Below are positions 1 to 6,018 of a DNA stretch of 30,725 nucleotides, in pieces. Every line of letters begins with the position of its first letter. Position 1 is the first letter of the stretch. The stretch is from DSUN01 sp035527715 (GTDB taxonomy: Bacteria > Planctomycetota > PUPC01 > DSUN01). The DNA lies in the NCBI GenBank assembly GCA_035527715.1, contig DATKZY010000095.1, positions 1-30,725 on the forward strand, read 5' to 3'. The position numbers were made by a program, and so were the translations under genes. A model generated the notes under the pieces. That model was not told the origin of the DNA, ran no database searches, and saw only the letters and a list, made by a program, of their open reading frames with translations.

Positions 1-2
1 GA

Positions 3-103
3 ACTCCGCCGCCCCCTTCGGGGGCTGGGTCTTCTTCTCGGACGCAAACCCACGGTTCCGCTTCGCTGCACCGTGGGCTGTACTCCGCCACGCCCTACGG
101 GCG
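3..103. repeat. Cluster of three GC-rich hairpins at the left edge
   Basis: Three perfect short inverted repeats lie close together: GCCCCC/GGGGGC (11-16 with 20-25), CCCACGGT/ACCGTGGG (49-56 with 70-77, 13-nt loop) and CGCCC/GGGCG (91-95 with 99-103). The octamer ACTCCGCC occurs at 3-10 and again at 82-89, each time just before a C-rich hairpin, so this looks like a repeated modular element. No reading frame here is convincing. It could be a dispersed extragenic repeat or the 3' end structure of a gene left of the window. The pairing is seen directly; the role is inference. Confidence 0.5.
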
Positions 104-158
104 TTCACGTTGCACCCTTGACCGTAGGAGATTACACGCACTCGTGACGGGATGCGAC

Positions 159-187
159 TTGACGCGAAGGTGTAAGCAGGGTATGCT
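159..187 (+). promoter_or_regulatory. Predicted sigma70-type promoter of the DUF1846 gene
   Basis: TTGACG (159-164) and TATGCT (182-187) are separated by exactly 17 bp. This would start transcription near 194 and leave a leader of about 60 nt before the ATG at 253. The same TATGCT box recurs in the divergent promoter pair near 12.5 kb. Confidence 0.6.
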
Positions 188-252
188 TTCGCCCCAAGGG
201 CGCGCGAGGAGCGCCTTCCCGCTCTCGACCTCCGACATCGAAGGGCTTCCGC

Positions 253-1773
253 ATGCCGGCCAAGGCCATCGGATTTGACAATGAGCAGTACCTGCGCGAG
301 CAATCCGCCGCGATCCTGGAGCGCGTCGCGAAGTTCGGCAACAAGCTCTACCTGGAGTTCGGCGGCAAGCTGCTCTTCGACCTCCACGCGGCACGCGTGC
401 TGCCCGGCTTCGACCCCAACGTGAAGATGCGGCTGCTCCAGAAGCTGAAGGACAAGGCCGACATCCTGCTGTGCATCTACGCGGGCGACATCGAGCGGAA
501 GAAGGTCCGCGCCGACTTCGGCATCACCTACGACGTAGACGCTCTGAAGCTGATTGACGACCTGCGGGACTGGGACATCGAGGTCCGCGCCGTCGTCATC
601 ACCCGCTACGACGGCCAGCCGGCCGCGAAGATTTTCAAGAACAAGCTCGAGCGCCGCGGCATCCGCGTCTACACCCACGCCCACACCCGCGGCTACCCCA
701 CCGACGTCGAGACCATCGTGAGCGACGAGGGCTACGGGGCCAACGAGCGCATCGAGACCGCCAAGCCCCTCGTCGTCGTCACCGGCCCAGGGCCGGGCAG
801 CGGCAAGCTCGCCACCTGCCTGTCCCAGCTCTACCACGACCACGAGGCAGGCGTCCGCTCCGGCTACGCGAAGTTCGAGACCTTCCCCATCTGGAGCCTC
901 CCGCTCAAGCACCCGGTCAACGTGGCCTACGAGGCGGCGACGGCCGACATCCGCGACTTCAACCTCATTGACCCCTTCCACCTCGACGCCTACGGCGTCA
1001 AGGCCATCAACTACAACCGCGACGTCGAGGTCTTCCCGGTCATCAAGCGCATCCTGGCCCGCATCATGGGCGACGAGGCGGTCTACAAGTCGCCCACCGA
1101 CATGGGCGTGAATCGCGCCGGCTTCGCCATCACCGACGACGAGGCGGTGCGCGCGGCAGCCGCCCAGGAGATCATCCGCCGCTTCTTCCGCTACTCCTGC
1201 GAATACGCCATGGGCCTCACCGACCACGGGACCGTCGAGCGCGTCGAGCTCCTGATGGAGGAGATGAGCGTCGAGCCGGCGAGCCGCGGCGTGGTCGGGC
1301 CCGCCCGCCAGGCCGCCGCCGAGGCGCAGGCCAGCGGCAAGGGCAACAAGGGCATCTTCTGCGGCGCCGCCATCGCGCTGCCCGACGGCACGATCGTCAC
1401 GGGCAAGAACTCGCCGCTCATGCACGCCACGTCGGCCCTCATCCTCAACGCCATCAAGCACCTCGCCGGCATCCCCGACCGCATCCACCTGCTCTCGCCC
1501 AACATCATTGATTCCATCGGCACACTCAAGGAACACGTCCTCAGCGCGAAGACGGTGAGCCTGAACCTCGACGAGGCGCTCATCGCCCTCAGCATCGGCG
1601 CGGCCACTAACCCCACCGCCCAACTTGCCATGGAGAAGCTCAAGGAGCTCCAGGGCTGCGAGGTCCACCTCACCCATATCCCCACGCCCGGCGACGAGGC
1701 CGGCCTCAAGCGCCTCGGCGTCAACCTCACCTGCGAGCCCAACTTCTCCAGCAAGGACCTCTTCCAGGCGTGA
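253..1773 (+). CDS. DUF1846 family protein
   Basis: Cytosolic protein of 506 residues matching the DUF1846 family along its whole length. Family-like blocks are the N-terminal GFDNEQYLREQ, the KLYLEFGGKL block near residue 31, RVLPGFDP near 48, and a C-terminal CGAAIALPDGTIVTGKNS block followed by HLLSPNIIDSIGTLK. A glycine-rich turn VTGPGPGSGK (176-185) resembles a nucleotide-binding loop, although no ATPase fold is claimed. The usual family length is about 500 residues, so the gene is complete. Biochemical function of the family is not known to me. The start is supported by GAAGGG seven bases before the ATG and by the promoter at 159-187. The stop codon lies inside the first unit of a GCGTGAC heptad array. 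It appears monocistronic. Confidence 0.9.
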   Translation: MPAKAIGFDNEQYLREQSAAILERVAKFGNKLYLEFGGKLLFDLHAARVLPGFDPNVKMRLLQKLKDKADILLCIYAGDIERKKVRADFGITYDVDALKLIDDLRDWDIEVRAVVITRYDGQPAAKIFKNKLERRGIRVYTHAHTRGYPTDVETIVSDEGYGANERIETAKPLVVVTGPGPGSGKLATCLSQLYHDHEAGVRSGYAKFETFPIWSLPLKHPVNVAYEAATADIRDFNLIDPFHLDAYGVKAINYNRDVEVFPVIKRILARIMGDEAVYKSPTDMGVNRAGFAITDDEAVRAAAAQEIIRRFFRYSCEYAMGLTDHGTVERVELLMEEMSVEPASRGVVGPARQAAAEAQASGKGNKGIFCGAAIALPDGTIVTGKNSPLMHATSALILNAIKHLAGIPDRIHLLSPNIIDSIGTLKEHVLSAKTVSLNLDEALIALSIGAATNPTAQLAMEKLKELQGCEVHLTHIPTPGDEAGLKRLGVNLTCEPNFSSKDLFQA

Positions 1774-1837
1774 TGCGTGACCCGTGACGCGTGACAAGAA
1801 TCGTCCTCGTCCTCGTCGTCGTCCTCGATCTTCCTCC
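1768..1837 (+). repeat. GCGTGAC heptad array followed by a TCGTCC-type array
   Basis: Four 7-nt units with strict period (GCGTGAT, GCGTGAC, CCGTGAC, GCGTGAC) run from 1768 to 1795; the first unit contains the TGA stop of the DUF1846 gene. The 21 nt at 1775-1795 recur exactly at 4711-4731 beyond the next gene. Immediately after, 1800-1837 is a 3/6-nt tract built of TCGTCC/TCG steps, closely similar to 29959-29990. These are degenerate short tandem repeats in an 84-nt spacer. Confidence 0.75.
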
Positions 1838-1857
1838 TGTGAGCAAGGGGTGACCCC

Positions 1858-4692
1858 ATGCGACCACCGAAGGCCATCGTGGTGTGCGTCCTCTTCGCTC
1901 TCCTGGCGGCAACCGCCCGCGCCGAGGACGCCCTTCTGCTCTGCGGCTTCGAGAACGACCGCGATGTGAAGGCCTGGGAGTTCCGAAGCGGCGTGCCCAG
2001 CCTCGTCGCCGAGGGGGTCACGCAGGGCACGAAGGCGCTTCAGATCACCTTCGACCCCAAGGGCCAATACCAGGCAGCCTACGTCTACTGGAACCGCGTG
2101 GTCCGCGACTGGTCGGCCTATGACGCGGTCGTGCTCGACGTGACGAATCCCAATCCCGAGCCGATCGCCGGCTACATCCTCGTCGCCGACCAGGCCTGGC
2201 GCGACGGCAACAGCAGCTACTGGAACCGTCACAACCAGGGCACCACGTTCGCCCCAGGCAAGACGCAATGGGTGATCCCCGTCCGCGGACTCTATCGCGG
2301 CGAGGCCGGCAGCCGCAACAACGACATCAAGCGGAACATTGATCCCGACAGCATGGTGCGCCTCGACTTCGGCTTCGGGCGCAAAGGCTCGACGGGCAGG
2401 GTCATCATTGACAACTTCCGCCTCGTCAAGGCCGCGAAGCCGGAGGGCGCCTGGGCCTTCGACTTCGGCCCGCCCAGCCAGTCGCTCATGCTCGGCTGGA
2501 CCGCTGTCAGCAACGCTATGGCCTACACGAAGCCCCGCGGCTTCGGCTGGGGGCCTCAGGGCGGCACGCCGCCATCGGGTTGGGGACGCGACACGGGCTT
2601 CGGTGGCCCGCTCCTCCAGGATTCCGCCGAGTGCGGCGGCTACAACTTCCGCGTGGACGTGCCGCCCGGCCGCTACAAGGTCACCGTCTTCTACGAAAAC
2701 TGCGGCTACTGGGGCGGCGAGCAGGCCCGCCACCTCTGGCGCACGATCTCGGCCAACGGCAAGCAGGTCTGGCGCGAGGATCGCCCCGACGGCCCCGCCC
2801 ACGCCCTCTACCGCTTCGAGAACGTCGAGCCGGTCGGCGTGGACATCTGGGACACCTATATGAAGGCCGAGATCGCCAAGCCCGCGGCCTTCGAGGCCGA
2901 GGCGGGGCCGAACGGCCTCACGCTCCGCTTCGAGGCCGAGAAGGTCTGGGGCAGCAAGGTCGCCGGCATCGCCATCCACAAGGCAGGCGACGCGAAGGGC
3001 GAGAAGTGGCTCGCCGGCCAGCTCGACGCCATCGCCGCCGAGTTCCGCAGCAAAGCCGTCTGCCTCGACAAGCCGGCCCCTGCCTTCGAGGTATCCGACG
3101 ACTGGAAGAAGCTCGGCTTCGTCGCCTGGCCCGTCCGCATCGAGGACGACATCACGCCAGACTCCGTCCCGCCGCCCGGCGCGAAGGGGCCGGGCGAGCT
3201 GAGCCTCGCGCGCACCGCGGTCGGCGGAGAGACGGAGACCTTCTGCCTCGCCATCCGCCCCCTGGTTGCCCAGCGCCTCACGCTCGACACCACCTGGACG
3301 CCATGGGCCAACTCACTGGGGCAGGAACTGAACGTGGTGAGCTACAACACCAGCCGCGGCTTCGGCCAGATCGCCTATCGTGTGAAGCCACACACCCTGC
3401 GACGGCTCTCTCCGAAGCAGGCCGTCGTCTTCCCCAGGGACGTCACGCGCCTGCTCGTCCTCAAGGTTCACGTGCAGGTGCCCATGGCCGTCGAGCAGCG
3501 CGGGAAGCTGGCCTTCCGCACCCCCGAGGGCAAGGAAGTCTGGAGCGCTGCCCTGACCCTCGTCTTGCGCCCGGTCGCCCTCGACCGCGAGACGGACTAT
3601 GAGATGGGCTTCTTCGGCCTGATGCCGGGCAACCTCGTGCCCGACGAGCGGCGCTGGGACACACTCGACATGACCCTCGCCCTCCTGCGCGGGTATGGGA
3701 TGAACGCGGTGTGCGGCGGCCCAAGCTGGGAGCTGAAGGGCTGGAAGGATGGCGAGCCGATCATTGACTTCGGCGACTGCGACCGCTTCTTCGACCTGCT
3801 GAAGAAGCACGGCTTCGGCAAGGAGATCTGCGGCTACGGCGGCCTGCGCTTCCGCGGCCTCCACGACGGCTATCAGAAGGGCGCCTCAGGCGACAAGGCC
3901 GAGAAGGAGAGCGGCCTGCCCTACGAGGAGGCCCTGATGCGCGCGTGGAAGGCCGTGGACGCCCACGCTCGCGCGAAGGGCTGGCCGGCCATCCAATACG
4001 CCATGTGCGACGAGACCCGCGTGCGCGACGTGGCCGAGCGCGAGCTGGCCTTCATGAAGGCCATGGCCAAGGTCTCCGCCGCCTTCCCGAAGACCGTCCG
4101 CACCAGCGGCAGCTACAGCGTCCACTTCGACAAGCGGCCGACCGACAAGGACGATCTGCTCTACTGGCACCAGCGCTTCTTCGAAGCCCTTGACATCTCG
4201 AGCCTCAACCTCCACGACGAATCGGTCATGGCCGAGGCGAAGAAGCTGGGCCGCGAGGTGCACATCTACAACCAGGGCCGCGACCGCTACAGCTTCGGCC
4301 TCTACCAGTGGAGCGAGTGGCGCAAGGGCGTCGCCGCACGCTGGCAGTGGCACCTCAACATCCTGCACGGCTACCAGTTCTTCGACCTCGACGGCCGCGA
4401 GCCCGACACGGCGATGATCTGCTACGGCCGCGACACGATCTACCCCACCATCCACTTCGAGCGGTGCCGCGAGGGGGCCGAGGACTTCTATCTCTACAAC
4501 ACCCTCTGGAAGCTCGTGGAGGCGAAGCGCAAGGCGGGACAGGAGACCGACGCCGTGAAGGCCGCCGCCAAGCTCCTCGACGACGCGACCGCCCAGGTGA
4601 AGCTCAACCAGCGCACCCCGCCCGAGGGCTTCGACCCCGATGCCTTCAAGGCGAAGGTCATCGCCGCAATTGAGGGATTGGCAAAGCCGTAA
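1858..4692 (+). CDS. Secreted DUF4091 (GH123-like) glycoside hydrolase-type protein
   Basis: A protein of 944 residues with a Sec signal peptide (about 1-23, ending ATARA). Residues about 24-195 look like a beta-sandwich carbohydrate-binding module (starts LLCGFENDRDVKAWEF, ends in a VIIDNFRLVK strand). Residues about 199-390 resemble a malectin-like module (FDFGPPSQ start, PPGRYKVTVFYEN core). About 600-930 is the DUF4091 TIM-barrel region related to GH123, with the closing block TIHFERCREGAEDFYLY. In GH123 enzymes an adjacent Asp-Glu pair is catalytic; here an Asp-Glu pair occurs in AMCDETR (D718, E719), a plausible equivalent. Substrate is unknown, probably an N-acetylated sugar polymer if the GH123 analogy holds. 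AAGGGGTGA just before the ATG is the ribosome site. The gene is flanked by identical 21-nt heptad repeats (1775-1795, 4711-4731). Confidence 0.82.
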   Translation: MRPPKAIVVCVLFALLAATARAEDALLLCGFENDRDVKAWEFRSGVPSLVAEGVTQGTKALQITFDPKGQYQAAYVYWNRVVRDWSAYDAVVLDVTNPNPEPIAGYILVADQAWRDGNSSYWNRHNQGTTFAPGKTQWVIPVRGLYRGEAGSRNNDIKRNIDPDSMVRLDFGFGRKGSTGRVIIDNFRLVKAAKPEGAWAFDFGPPSQSLMLGWTAVSNAMAYTKPRGFGWGPQGGTPPSGWGRDTGFGGPLLQDSAECGGYNFRVDVPPGRYKVTVFYENCGYWGGEQARHLWRTISANGKQVWREDRPDGPAHALYRFENVEPVGVDIWDTYMKAEIAKPAAFEAEAGPNGLTLRFEAEKVWGSKVAGIAIHKAGDAKGEKWLAGQLDAIAAEFRSKAVCLDKPAPAFEVSDDWKKLGFVAWPVRIEDDITPDSVPPPGAKGPGELSLARTAVGGETETFCLAIRPLVAQRLTLDTTWTPWANSLGQELNVVSYNTSRGFGQIAYRVKPHTLRRLSPKQAVVFPRDVTRLLVLKVHVQVPMAVEQRGKLAFRTPEGKEVWSAALTLVLRPVALDRETDYEMGFFGLMPGNLVPDERRWDTLDMTLALLRGYGMNAVCGGPSWELKGWKDGEPIIDFGDCDRFFDLLKKHGFGKEICGYGGLRFRGLHDGYQKGASGDKAEKESGLPYEEALMRAWKAVDAHARAKGWPAIQYAMCDETRVRDVAERELAFMKAMAKVSAAFPKTVRTSGSYSVHFDKRPTDKDDLLYWHQRFFEALDISSLNLHDESVMAEAKKLGREVHIYNQGRDRYSFGLYQWSEWRKGVAARWQWHLNILHGYQFFDLDGREPDTAMICYGRDTIYPTIHFERCREGAEDFYLYNTLWKLVEAKRKAGQETDAVKAAAKLLDDATAQVKLNQRTPPEGFDPDAFKAKVIAAIEGLAKP

Positions 4693-4710
4693 CAGCGGCC
4701 AGCGCAGGAC

Positions 4711-4781
4711 GCGTGACCCGTGACGCGTGACCAGAGAGGGCTGTCCGTCGGTTCTCTCTTCTCACGCGTCACGCGTCACGC
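4711..4781. repeat. Palindrome built of GCGTGAC heptads between convergent genes
   Basis: Arm 4711-4738 and arm 4754-4781 are 28 nt each and complementary at 25 positions, with a 15-nt loop. Each arm contains three heptads of the GCGTGAC type plus an AGAGAG tail at the loop side. The element fills the 96-nt gap between the ends of two converging genes, so the RNA would form a strong hairpin from either strand, but no T-run follows on either side. It may act as a bidirectional 3' end structure. Confidence 0.8.
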
Positions 4782-4788
4782 ATCCCTA

Positions 4789-5319
4789 TCACTCCTTCAG
4801 CGACCGGATGAGTGCCAGGTCGAGTTCCCCCTTCTGCCCCCAGCCGCGCCGCCCCGGGGCGATCTGGGGCCGGAACTGCTCGTAGAGGCCGTAGGCGGCG
4901 TCGGCCAGCTTCTCGGGCTCGAAGGCCCCTGCCAGCTCCCTCATTGCGTCCTCGACCGCGGCGAGGTCGTCGCCGAACTTGCTCTCGAGATAGCGCTGCA
5001 CGCCGGCGGGGTCAATCGGCTGGTCCTTGATGACGGCGCGAACGCCCTCGGGGGTGTTCTTCGCGGGAACGGGTCGGCCGCAGACCTCGATCCAGAACTC
5101 CTCGCCGAGTCCGCGCTTCTTCGGCGCGCCGCCGCGCTCGACGGCCTTGGGCGGGCCGAAGATGCCGAGCATCCTGCCCTTCGACTGGGCGTTCAGGCCA
5201 GCCACCGCCTTGCCCAGTGTGAGGGCGGCGTCGCGGTCATGCCCCTGCCGCTCGGCCACCACGGCGGCCCAGAGCGTCAGCACGGGGGCACGATTGACCT
5301 GGATCTTCTGCGCGGCCAC
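4789..5319 (-). CDS. Conserved protein of unknown function
   Basis: A protein of 176 residues when started at the GTG at 5319. That start is chosen because GGAAGGAAG lies seven bases upstream and because the recognisable block KIQVNRAPVLTLWAAVVAER follows immediately; a longer frame to 5400 would translate a tandem repeat and the promoter. I recognise the N-terminal block (KIQVNRAPVLTLWAAVVAER...ALTLGKAVAGLNAQSKGR) as a widespread bacterial family but know no function for it. There is no signal peptide or membrane segment; the second half is helical and charged (ESKFGDDLAAVEDAMRELAG). It is expressed divergently from def, from the promoter at 5372-5400, and its 3' end faces the heptad palindrome at 4711-4781. 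Confidence 0.78.
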   Translation of the reverse strand: MAAQKIQVNRAPVLTLWAAVVAERQGHDRDAALTLGKAVAGLNAQSKGRMLGIFGPPKAVERGGAPKKRGLGEEFWIEVCGRPVPAKNTPEGVRAVIKDQPIDPAGVQRYLESKFGDDLAAVEDAMRELAGAFEPEKLADAAYGLYEQFRPQIAPGRRGWGQKGELDLALIRSLKE

Positions 5320-5347
5320 AGGGTGCTTCCTTCCAGTTCGGACAAGA

Positions 5348-5383
5348 ATGGGACGCATGGGACCTATGGGACTTATAGGAAAA
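5348..5383. repeat. Four 9-nt ATGGGACNN units between divergent promoters
   Basis: ATGGGACGC, ATGGGACCT, ATGGGACTT and a decayed ATAGGAAAA follow one another with exact 9-nt period. On the minus strand the last units supply the -10 box (TATAAG) of the 4789-5319 gene and the others fall in its leader. The same GGGAC core with 9-nt spacing occurs at 12556-12591 and at 26201-26236. Confidence 0.75.
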
Positions 5384-5400
5384 AGCCGTGCAGCGCGCAA
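5372..5400 (-). promoter_or_regulatory. Predicted promoter of the conserved protein gene 4789-5319
   Basis: Read on the minus strand, TTGCGC (5400-5395) and TATAAG (5377-5372) are spaced by 17 bp. Transcription would begin near 5365, giving a leader of about 45 nt. It is back to back with the def promoter, the two -35 boxes being 23 bp apart. Confidence 0.55.
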
Positions 5401-5423
5401 GCGCCGCGGGCCGTTCGCCGAGC

Positions 5424-5452
5424 TTGCGTGGGGGCGCGGCGGGCGCTATAAT
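5424..5452 (+). promoter_or_regulatory. Predicted promoter of the def cluster
   Basis: TTGCGT (5424-5429), a 17-bp spacer and a perfect TATAAT (5447-5452) precede the GTG start at 5477. A start near 5459 would give a leader of about 18 nt carrying only the ribosome site. Confidence 0.65.
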
Positions 5453-5476
5453 GCGGGTGAGGCAGCGAGGAAGCCC

Positions 5477-5998
5477 GTGGAGATTCTGCACTACCCGCAC
5501 CCCATCCTGCGCAAGAAGGGCGCGATCATCCGCGAGATCACGCCCGAGGTGGCGGACCGCGCGCGGGAGATGCTCGAGCTGATGTATGAGGCCAAGGGGG
5601 TGGGCCTCGCCGCGCCCCAGGTGGGCTGGAGCGTGCAGCTCTGCGTGATGAACCCCGCGCCGGAGGACCCCTCGCGCGAGATCGTGTGCGTCAACCCGGT
5701 CATCACCGACACCGAAGGCGAGGAGGTGGCCGACGAGGGCTGCCTGAGCTTCCCGGACGTCCGGGGCAACATCTCCCGCTTCCTCAAGCTCACCTGCCGC
5801 TGGTACGACCTGCAGGGCCGGCGGACGGAGGCGGTGGCCGAGGGTCTGCTGGCGCGGATGTTCCAGCACGAGATTGACCATCTGAATGGCCGCCTGATCA
5901 TCGACCGCATGACGCCGGCCAGCCGCCTGAGCGTTCGCGGCCGCCTGAAGGACCTGGAGCGCGAGTGTCGGGCCCCGTCGCGCAGCCCCGTTCGCTAG
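5477..5998 (+). CDS. def: Peptide deformylase
   Basis: A cytosolic metalloenzyme of 173 residues that removes the formyl group from the N-terminal methionine of new proteins. All three deformylase motifs are present in order: GVGLAAPQVG (motif 1), EGCLSF with the metal-ligand cysteine (motif 2) and QHEIDHLNG with the HExxH catalytic glutamate and metal histidines (motif 3). Length fits the family. The GTG start is chosen because GAGGAAG lies just upstream and the family-typical ILHYPHPILR begins at once; an open frame extending back to 5027 merely overlaps the divergent gene. It has its own TATAAT promoter and is first in a cluster with the VWA protein (20-nt gap) and precorrin-2 dehydrogenase. 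Confidence 0.96.
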   Translation: MEILHYPHPILRKKGAIIREITPEVADRAREMLELMYEAKGVGLAAPQVGWSVQLCVMNPAPEDPSREIVCVNPVITDTEGEEVADEGCLSFPDVRGNISRFLKLTCRWYDLQGRRTEAVAEGLLARMFQHEIDHLNGRLIIDRMTPASRLSVRGRLKDLERECRAPSRSPVR

Positions 5999-6018
5999 CC
6001 TCGTGAGGAACCCAGCCC

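Noticed and set aside
778..807. P-loop ATPase motif in the DUF1846 protein (GPGPGSGK)
   Set aside because: It resembles a Walker A loop, but no Walker B or other NTPase elements were recognised, and DUF1846 is not known to me as an ATPase family.
5320..5400. N-terminal extension of the conserved minus-strand protein to an upstream start at 5400
   Set aside because: It would translate the 9-nt repeat and the -10 and -35 boxes; the GTG at 5319 has a good ribosome site.
5027..5476. N-terminal extension of the deformylase frame
   Set aside because: It overlaps the divergent gene and both promoters; a ribosome site and family-typical N-terminus mark GTG 5477 as the start.
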